DNA of 46,661 nt from a virus. The stretch is taken from the IMG/VR virus record IMGVR_UViG_3300025849_000064, positions 1 through 46,661 of that record; one strand, given 5' to 3'. The notes beneath the pieces are model-generated. The model did not search any database. It had not been told where the DNA came from and saw nothing but the letters and a program-made list of their open reading frames with translations. Below, piece after piece: positions 7,185-19,300 of the stretch (position 1 is the stretch's first letter; every line of letters begins with the position of its first letter). A program made the position numbers and the translations under genes.

Positions 7185-8705
7185 TTATACTTTTAATACA
7201 CACTCTACTAGTTTTTCGCCTTCATTATCATTAGATTCTAATGCAATACCCACTAACGCATTTGTTGCTGTTGTTCTGCATATACCATCATTCCAAGCAT
7301 AGACCGCTTGTCCTTTTTTAACAGGACCATTTACCCTTACTGGAAGGCGTCCTTTAAGGCCGATGTACTGCCCGTCTGCTTCACTGTTCATCATATATGC
7401 AGGATCAGTTGATACTACGCCGATGCAAAAGTCGCTTGCACTTGCTGGAGCAACTTCATGCCCGTCATGCACACCTACTGCAACTGCTGTACCTGCTGGT
7501 AATTCTTCTGCTGTGCTATATTTTTCTGCTAAGTCAGCATATCTAGCCGATGTTGCAGTACCTTGAAATAGATTTGCATATATATCGCCTTGATCGTCTC
7601 TTACTGCTACACTATTCGGTGTAGAGGCTGTAGATCCCGCAGCTAAATTTGCATCCGAATTATCATATTTTAGATTTTGAGCATTTAATGCCATTCCGTT
7701 AAATTGTGTTGCATATACTGTTTGCCATTTTCTAGTGCTAGATCCTAAAATATAAGCATTATCAACACCCGGTGTTATACCTAATTGTGTTCCGCTTACT
7801 GTTCCAATACTAACTACATCTGTTAATGCTCCTAGATTGTCATTTGTTTTTATAGAAATTTTTGTTGAGGCGCCAGTATCATGTTGTAATATTCCATGAT
7901 TTAAAGTAGGACCAGCTAATCTGTCAACATAGATTTTGAAGTCTTCACTGTATACTCCTGATGAGCCGCCGATTGACAACCCGGCATCAACAAACTTACT
8001 TTTTACATTAAACTCTGGATTAATTTTAGATACAAAATTATCTGACGAAATTCCGCCTAAATTATCAGCATTAGATGCTGTGCCGTAAAATCTATGATTC
8101 GAACTTGTTATGCCGTTGGATCCGAGCATAGTATTAACTAATGTAATACCTTGTTTTATTCTATCAAATCCTATAACAGGATTTGATGGACCAATATCAA
8201 ATTCGTCAGCACTTATAACTTGAACTACTTCATCATTTACATACGCTAATATAACAGAGTGCGGATTACTTGCTGTGTCAAGTAGGGTAGCACTTAACAT
8301 AGTTGTAACACCTTCGCCTGCATTTTGCGGACCTATTAATATAAATCGTGTACCGTTATATACATACAATTGTTCATTTAAAGTATCCCACCAAAAATCA
8401 CCAGTTGCTAATCCTGTAGGTTCAGTATCTGATGTTTCAGAACCTCCTGTTGTACGCCATTTATTTCCATCATAAAACTTTAATTTAGTTGCATTACTAT
8501 CGTACCATCCTTGACCGCTTACTGCTCTCGGTGGCGGATTAGCGCCGCTGAAGTTTTCTAGCAAATACAAAAAATTTTCATTTTGAATTTCACCGTATCC
8601 TGCATAGTTTTTACCTATAAATTTTAGATCAGTTGTTGTATCAATTGTACCATCTTCTACAACAGCTAAAATAGTGTTGTTGTATCTATCAATTTGATAT
8701 GCCAT
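7185..8705 (-). CDS. Tail fibre protein with shared N-terminal attachment domain and chaperone-like C-terminus
   Basis: A 506-aa protein. Residues 1-130 match the N-termini of the two genes upstream: NYAGYGEIQNENFLYLLENF, GQGWYD, LKFYDG, GDFWWD and QLYVYNG..FILIGP. This suggests one common attachment site on the baseplate. The middle is a repetitive beta region (DNLGGISSDNFVSK, then GSSTRKWQTVYA). The C-terminal 115 residues begin ARYADLAEKYST and include GVVSTDPAYMMNSE and PVKKGQAVYAW. This type of C-terminal domain is common in marine phage fibres and resembles intramolecular chaperone or autoprotease tails of trimeric spikes; whether it is cleaved is not known. A late-promoter motif lies 29 nt upstream. 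Confidence 0.75.
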   Translation of the reverse strand: MAYQIDRYNNTILAVVEDGTIDTTTDLKFIGKNYAGYGEIQNENFLYLLENFSGANPPPRAVSGQGWYDSNATKLKFYDGNKWRTTGGSETSDTEPTGLATGDFWWDTLNEQLYVYNGTRFILIGPQNAGEGVTTMLSATLLDTASNPHSVILAYVNDEVVQVISADEFDIGPSNPVIGFDRIKQGITLVNTMLGSNGITSSNHRFYGTASNADNLGGISSDNFVSKINPEFNVKSKFVDAGLSIGGSSGVYSEDFKIYVDRLAGPTLNHGILQHDTGASTKISIKTNDNLGALTDVVSIGTVSGTQLGITPGVDNAYILGSSTRKWQTVYATQFNGMALNAQNLKYDNSDANLAAGSTASTPNSVAVRDDQGDIYANLFQGTATSARYADLAEKYSTAEELPAGTAVAVGVHDGHEVAPASASDFCIGVVSTDPAYMMNSEADGQYIGLKGRLPVRVNGPVKKGQAVYAWNDGICRTTATNALVGIALESNDNEGEKLVECVLKV

Positions 8706-8733
8706 TTAGTTCTACCCTTCGACTGTATTATAT

Positions 8734-8741
8734 TATTTATC
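8734..8741 (-). promoter_or_regulatory. T4-type late promoter motif (GATAAATA)
   Basis: Minus strand GATAAATA, followed by an AT-rich stretch, 29 nt upstream of the 506-aa fibre ATG and in a true intergenic gap. It matches the NATAAATA late element of marine T4-like phages, recognised by gp55. It would allow the distal fibre genes to be transcribed on their own late in infection. Confidence 0.6.
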
Positions 8742-8753
8742 GTATTTTTGTTA

Positions 8754-10655
8754 TTAAGGCCAACCAGGCGCTAATGTGTAATCCGTATACACATCACTGC
8801 TAAATTGCCATGTATTTCCTATTACTGTAAACTTTTTCAATCCTCTAGATATACTAACTGCAACGTTTCCTGTCGCAGGAAAGAAGTTAATATCTTGTAC
8901 AACTGATTCGTTTTGTGTGCCATTTGAGTCAACAGCAACAAACGACACATTTTTTACAGAATCAATGTCAATATTTGTTGCAGTAGAACCTGCAAGGTTT
9001 TGTGTAACTACAAATGCTTCTGTACCTTCTTCTCTTAATCTGTATTCTGCTATTTGTGGTTGGCCAGGAACGTATACCGGATATACACTCGATATAATAT
9101 ATCCGATTTGATTATCTGTTAATCCTGTAGTATCTAGTGTTAGAGATAAACGTTCGCTTCTATTTTGTATATCAACATAATTTTTTGTAGCGACATCTTG
9201 AAGTTCTGTTGGATCAGCTAATCCTGTCATTCTTTGATTGTTAACAGTAATTTCACCAGTTGATGTAATGTTTAGCGGTGAACTTGTAGTAATAGTTGCT
9301 GCGTTTAAATTAATATTATCAACATTTAAATATTGAAGTGTACCTATTCTTACAAGACCTTCAGCATATAAAACGCTGTCATCTATTCTATCTGCAGAAA
9401 TCTTATTAACTCCGTTAATTTTATAAGATCGACCTTGATCTACATCAAAATTAACATTACTTGTCCATGCATTGTTTACTCTATTCCATAAAATAGACTT
9501 TTCAACTCCACTTGCTCTTAATATTACGCCGCCGCCGTCAACAAATTGATCGTCTAAAAGTGTACTATCTTCAGTAATGCCTAATTCTATATTAATATCT
9601 TGTACTTTTAGTACGTTTACATCTACTGAAGTAGATTCTCCTCTTACAGTAAGATTTCCTTCTATAATAACATCTGTAGAAACTCCTACTGGAGTATTCG
9701 GCGCACCGATATGTAACATTGCTTCAGGGGCACCATTGAAAATACCCACTCTAGCTTCGCTAGAATCAATATATAAAGCATCAGTAGATACAGTGTCATA
9801 TGCTGTACCTTTAACTCTGATGGAATAATCGTGATCTGTAAGTTGGTTTTCAGTAATGTATGTAGTGCCTACAATTTTTTGCACATTGTTAAGATCAGCA
9901 CCGATAATAATACCACCATTGTTTCTAATAGTTAATGTGCCTGATGTTTCACCGGCGGCATCATTTGGAAGAAACTGGTTTGCTGTTAGCACATCGCCAG
10001 CTTCATTAATAAGTGCTTCTGACGAAGTTGCTGTTCCTCTAAACTTAAAGTTAGTAGTATCTAATACATTTACACCTTTTCGAATTGTTCCTGTTGGATT
10101 AGACGCTGTTACAAGTTCAGCAATTCTTTCCTCAGGTGTCGGAGTAAAATCTATATTACTTGTTACAGAAACTAAGTTACCTGCAACAAATGTTTTTGCA
10201 ACAGGTCTTGCTCTACTTTGAACATCTTTAATAGAATCAATTTGAAATCCACTAACACCTTGTAAGGAACTATACGCTGGTCCTATAAGAACTAAATTAG
10301 ATCCGTCATAGAAATAAATCTGCCTTGTTTCTGAATTAATCCATAGGTCGCCAGCAACCATTTGTGGTCTGGTTGGCGTTACAAATGGTCCTCCACTTAC
10401 TTTCCATTCTTCTCCATTAAATATTTGTAGTCGTTTACCAGTTACATCCCACCATAACTGTCCCTCTAAAGGATTACTAGGAGGTGCAGTGTTTGAAAAG
10501 TTCTCTAAAACTTTTATAAAGTTTTCATTTATAAATTCTCCAAATCCTTCATAGTTTCGACCAACTAATACAAGATTAGTTGACGAAGTATCAATTTGTC
10601 CATCAATTAAATCTGTAAGTAGCGATCCGTTTGTTTTATTAAGTTTGTAACTCAT
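8754..10655 (-). CDS. Tail fibre protein with shared N-terminal attachment domain
   Basis: A 633-aa protein. The N-terminal 135 residues are paralogous to the flanking fibre genes: NYEGFGEFINENFIKVLENF, EGQLWWD, LQIFNG, GDLWIN, QIYFYDG..LVLIGP. The middle contains LRIG/ALYIDSSEARVG-type repeats and ATKNYVD (residues near 490), a fibre-shaft motif found in many phage trimeric fibres. The C-terminal part is unlike its neighbours and ends in a beta-rich stretch with no recognised domain, so it is the likely host-contacting portion. The start is one base after the upstream stop. It acts outside the cell as part of the virion; the receptor is unknown. Confidence 0.75.
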   Translation of the reverse strand: MSYKLNKTNGSLLTDLIDGQIDTSSTNLVLVGRNYEGFGEFINENFIKVLENFSNTAPPSNPLEGQLWWDVTGKRLQIFNGEEWKVSGGPFVTPTRPQMVAGDLWINSETRQIYFYDGSNLVLIGPAYSSLQGVSGFQIDSIKDVQSRARPVAKTFVAGNLVSVTSNIDFTPTPEERIAELVTASNPTGTIRKGVNVLDTTNFKFRGTATSSEALINEAGDVLTANQFLPNDAAGETSGTLTIRNNGGIIIGADLNNVQKIVGTTYITENQLTDHDYSIRVKGTAYDTVSTDALYIDSSEARVGIFNGAPEAMLHIGAPNTPVGVSTDVIIEGNLTVRGESTSVDVNVLKVQDINIELGITEDSTLLDDQFVDGGGVILRASGVEKSILWNRVNNAWTSNVNFDVDQGRSYKINGVNKISADRIDDSVLYAEGLVRIGTLQYLNVDNINLNAATITTSSPLNITSTGEITVNNQRMTGLADPTELQDVATKNYVDIQNRSERLSLTLDTTGLTDNQIGYIISSVYPVYVPGQPQIAEYRLREEGTEAFVVTQNLAGSTATNIDIDSVKNVSFVAVDSNGTQNESVVQDINFFPATGNVAVSISRGLKKFTVIGNTWQFSSDVYTDYTLAPGWP

Positions 10656-10656
10656 A

Positions 10657-12720
10657 TTAGTTTCCAGTATAGATAATATAATTTAATGCCAAGTAAGGAT
10701 TCATAATGTCCATAGGCGTACCTAAATTTTGTGTAGTTTTGATGCCGCCGCTTGAGGGTAAAGCTTGACCAGCTTGTGACCCTGTAGGTGCATCATATTG
10801 AATAGCTTGAGTATCTAATGGAGCACCAGTATTGTCTCTAATTGCATAGTATTGTGAACCTGCATCGCCTCTAAGATCGTGTTCGTGTTCAGGTAAATTA
10901 GAAACATCAATTGTAGCTTTTTCATTACCTAAGTTGTTGCCTACTGCTGTAGCACCACTACTAGTAACTCTGCCTGCGGCACTATCATTCATATTGTCTA
11001 AACCTAAAGGAAATCTACCTCTCATATCAGGTAATGCAAATAAGTTAACTCCGCCGTCATCTAAGAAGTCTGGATCTAAGAACGAATATCCTATTTTTTG
11101 GAATAGTGCAGTAAACTCTGATTTTAAAACCTGTCTTCCATCACAAAGCAACCATCCATTTGGTTCTTCGTCGCCGCCATATGGCAAAATAATGCCAATC
11201 GGTAAAGTAGGTAATCCACTTAAAAAATTAAGTCTATTTACTTTATAAATGCCTTGATCTGATCCGTAATTTTTATTTACTAAAACTTCTAATCTATCAT
11301 CAGTGGAAAATAATTCTTCTTTTGTAGATATAAATCCATCTCCGACTGTAGTAACAAATGTTTTTGTATTTTCTCCCGATTTACCATCAAAGGAAAAACT
11401 TGATGCACTTACATCGCCTTCCATTCTAAAAGTTGTAGCGGTAGTTAATCTCTCCGATGATCCAGATCTACCTGATACAGTTCCGTCTAAGTTTCCTTGG
11501 AATTGACCAAAAAATGTGTTAGCATAAATTTGATCAAATCTATTAATATTTGTACCTATATTAAATACACCGTTTTCACTCGGTGAAATATTACCTGACG
11601 AAAGTACACCTTTAATTATTGCATCGCCATTAACATATATATTTCTACTTACGCCGATTCCGCCTAATGTAGTAATAGACCCTTCATCTTCTGCAAGACT
11701 ATTTTCGCTATTCTTAACAATTATTCTACCTAATGTAGTGTCGGTTGACGAAGGACTTAATTGTATATTACCTATGACATCTAACGCTTGATCAGGATCT
11801 AAGTTATTAATACCTACATTTTGCGAAGAATCAACTCTAATAACAGTTTTAGTAGTTGCGCCATCTTTTACTCTAATATCTAAATTACTACCCGAAGCTG
11901 TATGCTGTATAATACCTTGATTACCTTCAGCTTGAATTTTAACCTGTCCTGTTGTTCCAACTTCTAATCCTAAATCATTTTTTACTCTTAAACTAAAATT
12001 TGTTGTACTAGGAGAATCTGAACGCAATAAGTCATTTGCACTAACAATTTTTGTACCATCGGTAGGATCATTTGTTACTTTTACATTTAATGCTTGCTCA
12101 GCAACTCCATTAAATTTATAAGCATCGTTTGTATTACTTAAATTAAATCCTTTTTTGATTCCGGCAGTAAACCCTTGTATTGTAGTTTTAGGAGAAAATT
12201 CATCGTTGGATATTATACCTACAGTTACATCTCTTATATCAATTTTTAATACAGTATATTCTACATTATCTTGGCCTATTAATGTTACAGGAGTTGCACC
12301 TGTAACTAATCCATCTGAGAAACTAGGGCCAACTAATACCCAGCCAGCACCTGTATATAAATATAATTGCTGGTTATCTGTGTCTACCCAAAGGTCACCG
12401 CTATTAGATATACTAGCAATCGGTTCTGACGTTCCCTTTTTTAGACCTGAAGCAGAAAGCCAGCTTGTTCCGTCATATATTTTAAGCTGATCTACTCCCT
12501 CTGAACTGTCGTACCATAGTTGACCTTCTACAGGTCTTTCAGGAGCATTTGGTGCTGCAAAGTTTTCAAGCAAGTGTAAAAAATTTTCACCTATTACTTG
12601 TCCGTAATCAGTTCTAAATCTACCCGGAATGCTTAAACTGGTATCAGTATTAATGGTATTATCCTGTACTGTTATTTCACCTTTATTTGCTTCGTCTGTG
12701 TATCTTATTTCATATGCCAT
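10657..12720 (-). CDS. Tail fibre protein with shared N-terminal domain and tail-collar domain
   Basis: A 687-aa protein. The N-terminal domain (residues 1-140) is paralogous to the two downstream fibre proteins, with TDYGQVIGENFLHLLENF, EGQLWYD, LKIYDG..W, GDLWVD and QLYLYTG..WVLVGP. A beta-repeat shaft follows. The C-terminus (about residues 510-687) is a phage tail-collar (microcystin-dependent-protein type) domain: NGWLLCDGR, LFALPDMRGRFPLG, NLPEHEH with its histidines, and a closing MNPYLALNYIIYTG. In T4 this domain is found in gp12-type short fibres, where it contributes to metal-bound trimers and receptor binding. The HEH cluster is consistent with that, so this is the best candidate for the short-tail-fibre equivalent. 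Confidence 0.82.
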   Translation of the reverse strand: MAYEIRYTDEANKGEITVQDNTINTDTSLSIPGRFRTDYGQVIGENFLHLLENFAAPNAPERPVEGQLWYDSSEGVDQLKIYDGTSWLSASGLKKGTSEPIASISNSGDLWVDTDNQQLYLYTGAGWVLVGPSFSDGLVTGATPVTLIGQDNVEYTVLKIDIRDVTVGIISNDEFSPKTTIQGFTAGIKKGFNLSNTNDAYKFNGVAEQALNVKVTNDPTDGTKIVSANDLLRSDSPSTTNFSLRVKNDLGLEVGTTGQVKIQAEGNQGIIQHTASGSNLDIRVKDGATTKTVIRVDSSQNVGINNLDPDQALDVIGNIQLSPSSTDTTLGRIIVKNSENSLAEDEGSITTLGGIGVSRNIYVNGDAIIKGVLSSGNISPSENGVFNIGTNINRFDQIYANTFFGQFQGNLDGTVSGRSGSSERLTTATTFRMEGDVSASSFSFDGKSGENTKTFVTTVGDGFISTKEELFSTDDRLEVLVNKNYGSDQGIYKVNRLNFLSGLPTLPIGIILPYGGDEEPNGWLLCDGRQVLKSEFTALFQKIGYSFLDPDFLDDGGVNLFALPDMRGRFPLGLDNMNDSAAGRVTSSGATAVGNNLGNEKATIDVSNLPEHEHDLRGDAGSQYYAIRDNTGAPLDTQAIQYDAPTGSQAGQALPSSGGIKTTQNLGTPMDIMNPYLALNYIIYTGN

Positions 12721-12723
12721 TTA

Positions 12724-13326
12724 TTAGACTCCCGACAAACTTTGGATTCTTACAGTGTAGTCAATTTGTATTAATCGGTTTAAACTTTTTTGTACAGGAT
12801 GGAAGATAACATGTGTTATTAATCTTCCGTTGCCTGTAGGACTATAACTACGTAATCCTAACTCGTCGAACACAAATGGACTTTCTTGAGTATTTGCATT
12901 ATCAAATGCATCTTGTCCAGCTGGTTCGCCATAATCAAGTAAACATGATACAAAAACATCTGTATAGTTTGTGCCACTTACATGTCTAATTTCTAGTTTA
13001 TTACGTGCAGGATCTGTATTATTAGCATTTCTATCATCTACAATTTTGCTAAATGTTTGTCTATATAAACTAGCATTAGTTCCAGTTGTATTTGGTGTTA
13101 GATATGTAATTATACCAGTTGGGTCTACACTAGTCCCGCCGCTTCCAAAACTCATTTCACTAATAAAACCTTGTCCTGCATTACTTAAACTTTCTGCAAG
13201 AGCAATACTCATATTCTCATAGTGGATTGCATTTCGCTTATCGATTAAAATCTCGTTAGATTCTGGATCAAAGATCTTTATATGTCCTTGTACAAGAATA
13301 CCACTTTTATCATTAATATCTGTCAT
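12724..13326 (-). CDS. Baseplate/fibre-associated structural protein
   Basis: A 200-aa protein of a family I recognise from marine T4-like phages by KGTVKI/QGHIKIFDPES, NAIHYENMS, a glycine-rich FGSGGT loop, DPARNKLEIRH, FDELGLRSY and a C-terminal THVIFHPVQKSLNRLIQIDYT. It is normally listed only as a structural protein next to the fibre genes. No catalytic motif is seen. It lies between the giant wedge protein and the collar-type fibre, so a baseplate-to-fibre connector role is plausible but inferred. AGGAAAAC precedes the ATG, and a late-promoter motif lies 18 nt upstream, overlapping the end of the giant gene. Confidence 0.72.
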   Translation of the reverse strand: MTDINDKSGILVQGHIKIFDPESNEILIDKRNAIHYENMSIALAESLSNAGQGFISEMSFGSGGTSVDPTGIITYLTPNTTGTNASLYRQTFSKIVDDRNANNTDPARNKLEIRHVSGTNYTDVFVSCLLDYGEPAGQDAFDNANTQESPFVFDELGLRSYSPTGNGRLITHVIFHPVQKSLNRLIQIDYTVRIQSLSGV

Positions 13327-13344
13327 TTTTGTTTTCCTACAACG

Positions 13345-13352
13345 TATTTATT
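13345..13352 (-). promoter_or_regulatory. T4-type late promoter motif (AATAAATA)
   Basis: Minus strand AATAAATA, starting 18 nt upstream of the 200-aa gene and overlapping the last codons of the 5248-aa gene. It fits the NATAAATA late consensus and could restart transcription after the very long giant gene. Confidence 0.5.
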
Positions 13353-16300
13353 CCAATAACCCACTGTCACTATCACGTACGAATCTAGCTATATTATTAT
13401 TAGATTCAACAAGTGATTCTCCAGGAGTTGTCCATGTTTTTCCGATTTTTCTTACTACTGTCACTTGTAAATTTTCTTGTGGTACAAAATTTAGTATTAA
13501 AGAATTTGATTTCCAAGATATTCCATTCCATGTAAATATATATTCACTTTGCATATGCTGTGTGCCTATAGTTGGACTTAGTGGTCTTGTATTATCTGTA
13601 AAGTCAAACTCTGGTAATATAAATTCTCCTGGAGATAAAACATCTCCTTCGTTCGAATCTAATGCCAATGTTTGATCAAAAATATCTATTTCATTTTTTC
13701 TAAGTCTTCTACCTGCATAAAATACTTCAAATTCATTTAAATTATTAGGCACAAAATCTAAAGCAAAGTTACTCGATATGCCATCAGTTGTAAAGTTTTG
13801 TGTAATTATTTGATCTCTATACGGAATTGTTTTTGATATTCCTTGATCAAAAATATTAGTTCCTGCGTTAATTATATCCTTTGTACCAGTACCGAGTGTT
13901 CCTCGTCTTAGCTGTCTTAATAAATTGCCTTCTTTTACTAGATATTCAATACGTTCGCCTTCAATAAAAATTACACCAGGTATATTTTTACCTTTATTAG
14001 GTTCAGGTAATTTAGTACCGTCTATAACTTCAATACGTAAGTCATAATAATTTAAATCTTGTGATAATGTAGTAGCAGCACTATCTAATCTTTTAAAGTG
14101 TGTTCTGTTTAACATATCTTTAAACTGTCTAAATGCAAAGGTATTAGTTACTACCGGTGCAGCAAAATGTATAATATCTATTACATCGTTAGGATTAGGT
14201 AATTCTAAAAGTTGCACTTTTTTCAAGTCACTAGTTATATGATAATCTACAGTGGGTGACAATAATTCACCATTTATACTTACCCAAACGTATTGTGCAT
14301 CTATAGCAGGATAACGTAGTTCAATTTCACCTCTAGTAAGTCTATGATAAATTACAAACTCATCTTGACCTTCGGAAATAATCGATCTAGCAACAACGTC
14401 TAAATTGATTCTTTCAGTTTGTAATATATCATGATTTGTAAATTTAATCACTTCAATTAAACTATTATCTGCGGGTGGAACTTTAAATGTTACATCTGTT
14501 CCATCTATTGTATATTCGCCGTCTGTTACGACATATATTTCAAGAATATCACCTTCATTTCCTGTGCCAGGTGTTAATTCTATAGCATTATTAAATATAT
14601 CAAATCTCCACTGTGCAGGGAAAGTTATAGTTTCTCCATTTAATATTACAAGTAAATCGTTAACAGTAATAGATGCTTCCGGCTGTTGGAACAAATCTAA
14701 ACTATACTGTGTAGTACCTACTAGTTCTTCGCTTAATTCATTATACTCAACTATTCGATTATTAGAATCAACAACAAACTGTTTGTTATATCCTGGATTT
14801 AATATTTTATTATCTACTTTTACAATTGTATTATGTTGAGTTGGTAATTTATACAAAGGAGATTGTGTTAAATTATATAATACACTCGAACCATCACCTT
14901 TAAATACGTCTTTTGTAACTTGACTATAATTTATTTTTGTGTTATCATAAAACACAATATAATTTACCTGAGCATTCTCTGTAGGTGGAGTATCAAATCG
15001 TATTAAAAGATTTCCTTTTAAGTTTTTATTAGTACTATCAGTTGAGTCGTAATTTACTAGAGTAGTGCTTACTTGTACACCGTCAATAGTTGCAAATACA
15101 TCTAATAGTTCTGTGTAATCAACATCGACAATAACTTCGTATTTTACGCCATCGCCAACAAATGCATCAGTTGTTAGTATTTTTTGTTGTCCTGCACTAA
15201 TAGTAATAATGTTAAGTTCTTTTTCACTATCTGGTACTTCGTTTAACGTTACTGTATTATTAACAAAATCAATAGTATACTTGTCATTTGACAATATTAC
15301 ATTATCTAATTTTACTATTACAGCATCTTTAGTACTAGGAGTAAGTTCTAAATTAAATTCTACAGTACCGTCAGTTTTATAACTCTGTGAATAAATTTTT
15401 CCTTGACCGTCACCTTCTCTATGATATACTTTAATATCAAGAGTATCTACTAGTTGTCCCGGCACAAGTTCTTCAGGACCTTTAGAAGTTGTAGGCGTAA
15501 CAAATCCGTCACCGTCAACAATAATATCTTCTGCATTTATACCTTGGGCAGTTTGATAGTTTAAATCTCCGCCACTAAGTGCCGTATCATAACTTTCTGT
15601 ATCCGGAGTAACACTGCCGTCACTTGTATTTTTTCTTATAATTAATACATCTCCATCAGCAACGGTAATGCCCAACTCATCTAAGAAAATTGTATCTGTT
15701 GTGCCGTCACCGATTATGCTATTAATTATTACACCGTTATAATCAAATTTACCACTATCAAAATTTGGATCATCAATTCTTACACCGTTAAGATATACAT
15801 TATATTCTATATCTTGTGTTAAAGGCTGGCTTAATTTTATACTAACAGTTGAACCGTCAAATGTAAATATTTCATCTTCATATGTATTGTCATATACGTC
15901 CCACGAAGTACTATACCATTCTCCAGATCCCCAACCAGCAGGTCCTTCGAACTCGAAACTTCTTACTTCAACGCCGCCATAATCAATACCGTCCATAAGT
16001 TGTGCAAAATTCATCGAACCATCATTGTTTTCACCTATACCAAACATTCCTGTAGTAGGATTATATCCGTATGCTAATCTATCTTGTGCAGTAAGCATAC
16101 TAATAGGCTTATAATAATCAATTACAATTTCTGCACCTACTTTAGGCGGAGTAGTAAATATTATTTGTCCTTGTTCTCTTGTATAAGTTTTATCTAAATT
16201 TTCTGTATTTGCAAATGTATAACGACTTCTTAATTGTTCTTTATTATCTATTAATACTTTTACTTTGGTATTATTTAGATCCATAGGAAAATTTAAATCA

Positions 16301-19300
16301 AAAACAAATTTAGATCCTGTTCCATAGTAGGTTTCTGATTCAGTTAATTCAGCAATATATACGTTGCCACTAATTCTATCAAATTTTACTTTAATATTTG
16401 CTGTACGTGCAAGACCATTACCTAAAATTACACTTGCAGTTGCAGGAGTACCATCGTCTTCTTGTGAACCTACAATTTCAATATCTGGTTTAGATATATA
16501 TCCTGAACCAGCATTAGTAACTTTGATTTCTACAATTTTTCCTTGGCTTATATAAGCTTCGGCTGTTGCATTCTGGCCGCCACCGCCGGTTATATTAACT
16601 TTTGGCTTTGTAAGATATCCCGATCCAGGATTTGCTAGTTTAATTTGTGTAATTTCGTATCCTACATTATCTAACCAGTGTTTCCTCGGATATTCAAGCA
16701 TAATATCATCTATGCCTATAAGTTGTGTTTCTTGTGCTTTAACTTTAGAAGTTTGTATACTTTTTGTATTTTGAGAATAAAATGGAGGTAAGTCAAAATC
16801 TGTTGTAGAGCTTCTTGTATTATCAAAAGCATCATAATCTGTTACAAATTCTCTTATAGTCGAACTATATGGTTTTGCTTCATTAATAAAATCTGTATAA
16901 CTTGGTAAAGTATTGTTTTGGAAGTTTCTAGGCTGATCTAACATTCCTTTATTATGTTTACCTTTTATAAAGCTAGTCTTAAATGCCCAATCTACATTAT
17001 TTTGTTCTGAGAATATATATCTTAAACTTGCAAACCATAACTTATTATATTCTACAGATAAGTTGTCTACAAACAAATTATCTCTTATTGTTTCTAATAT
17101 AATTCTTGTTTCTTTAATAGGCTGAGCATCGTAAAAATAACTATCGTATGAACGATTGTCATATCCGATAGAGTTACCTGCTAAATCATATAATGCATCT
17201 GAGAATTGTATAGAACCGTTTTGCCTACCTATAGTTTCATAATTTACTGTATAGTCATCTACAGATTCATTTGCTATTTTACGCAATAATAACCAACCGC
17301 CTGTGCTGATATTAGCAATTTTTACTGTATCGCCTATTACAGCTTCTAATCCTAATAATTCATAACTTTGGTCTACTTCGTAATCTATATTAGTAAATTC
17401 ATTTATACCTTCTTGGTACCAATCAATATAATTCCAAAATAAATTAACATCAAATTCTTGTACTTGATATCTAAACCAAGTTTTTTCATCATAGTTTAAT
17501 CTATAAATCGACCACTTGCCGAATACTGTTGAATCATTATTAACTAATACAGAAAATGGTCTAACACTTATTGATGTATTGCTTTCATAACTGTTACCTT
17601 GTGATTCTACATTTATATTTGTAATTTGACCTAGATTATTAATTGTAATATCAAAAGAGGCACCATTTCCGTTACCTATAATAGAATATGTAGGAGCAAC
17701 TTTATAGCCTCTACCAGGATTTATAATTCTAACTCTTACAATTCTACCATTTTGTATAACAGGTTCAAGTATTGCCTGTTCTGCTTTCGATATACCTACA
17801 AATTGTAATTCCGAAGTTGTATCAATTACTGCATCATATTGATTACTTAATTGAGTAGGTGCAACTTGTGCTTGTGATAATGGACTTAAATTATATAAAT
17901 CAGCAATAATATTCTTTTTCAGTATCATATTCACACGTTCTATTACTTGCTTCAATGCTTCTTCACGGTTAACAAACATACTTTGTCTTGGTCTAAATTT
18001 GTTTCCATATCTATATTTCGGAGAAAGTGTAATATCTGGAACTACTTTAAGATTTGTATCATATCCGACAAGACTATCAAACCATTTTTGTTCTATTTCT
18101 GTATTCAATTTACTTGTTTCAAGACCTTCACTTATAATCTGATATTGATTATGTATGTTTTGATCTATTGTATCTTCAGTCCATCTTATCGATAAAACAA
18201 TATCTTTATTATTAATAAAAGAATTAATGTTGTGCATTGTTAATCGATTAGCTGAAAGAAAGTTCACATGTCGATACCCTTGTGCAGAAGGATTAGTAAT
18301 TAATTTTGTAACATCTAATGCACTAATTTTTCTATCTTCTAAAGACGGAACTGTTGCTTTGTTCTTTACCCAGAAGTAGTTTTTAACAAAATATGCATTA
18401 GATACAGAATCATAAAACGTTTTTTGTGTATAGATTGCATCACTGTATATACTCTGGCCGCTGACGCCTTTTAATAATCCTTCTTGGGTATCAGCAAGTT
18501 CGTCATACTCACTAGGTGTAAATTCTGATTCTACCCATTCGTATACATCTACACTTGTGTTAAATTCTAATTTATTAAATGCACCATTTTGATAAATTGT
18601 GTCGCCCTGATAAGGGTATGTAAATCTAGCTTCGCTAATGTCCCACCATAATTTTCCAACGTTTTCTTCAGCCCAAAATTTCTCTTCATCGTATACATTT
18701 GCAACTGAACTTACATTATATCGAGCAGGATCAAACGGAATCTTATATGTTAATTCTTGTTCTGCAGGACCTGCAATTTTTCCTTGTATCGGATCTATCC
18801 AATCTAAGTAAGTTAGTATTTGATCTGTTCTTTTATTATAGAGGAAAATATTTTCAATTTTACTTGTATCAACTGGAGTAATTTTTTCTCTTGTTTTAGT
18901 CCATGCTGTTTTACCCGAATCTTTACGATATTCTAAAACTGTTCCTCTAGACTTTTGATTTAATGTTCCGTCTGGTAATATAATAGGAGCAGTACGTGTC
19001 CACTCTGCATTATCAAAGTCTCTATCTTCAATAACTAAACCCGGAGTAATATCAGCGTTAGCAACATATGCTATACCATCATATTCTACTATAGAGCCTT
19101 TTTTGTACGATTTATTTTTTGAAAATACATCGTAATCGTTTAAGATCATATTTGTCATGCCCATATAGACATGATTATTATTAATTTTTAAATTTTCACC
19201 TAATAATATTGCATCTTTATCACGTAAGACTAAGTCTTCTGCAAAAAGATATTTCTGTTCAATTTTTTCATAGTGATAAACTACACCTGAATCTTTATTA

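Noticed and set aside
9856-10221. 121-codon plus-strand frame within the 633-aa fibre gene
   Set aside because: Shadow of the minus-strand gene with no start signal; the same applies to the other plus-strand frames between 5400 and 40700.
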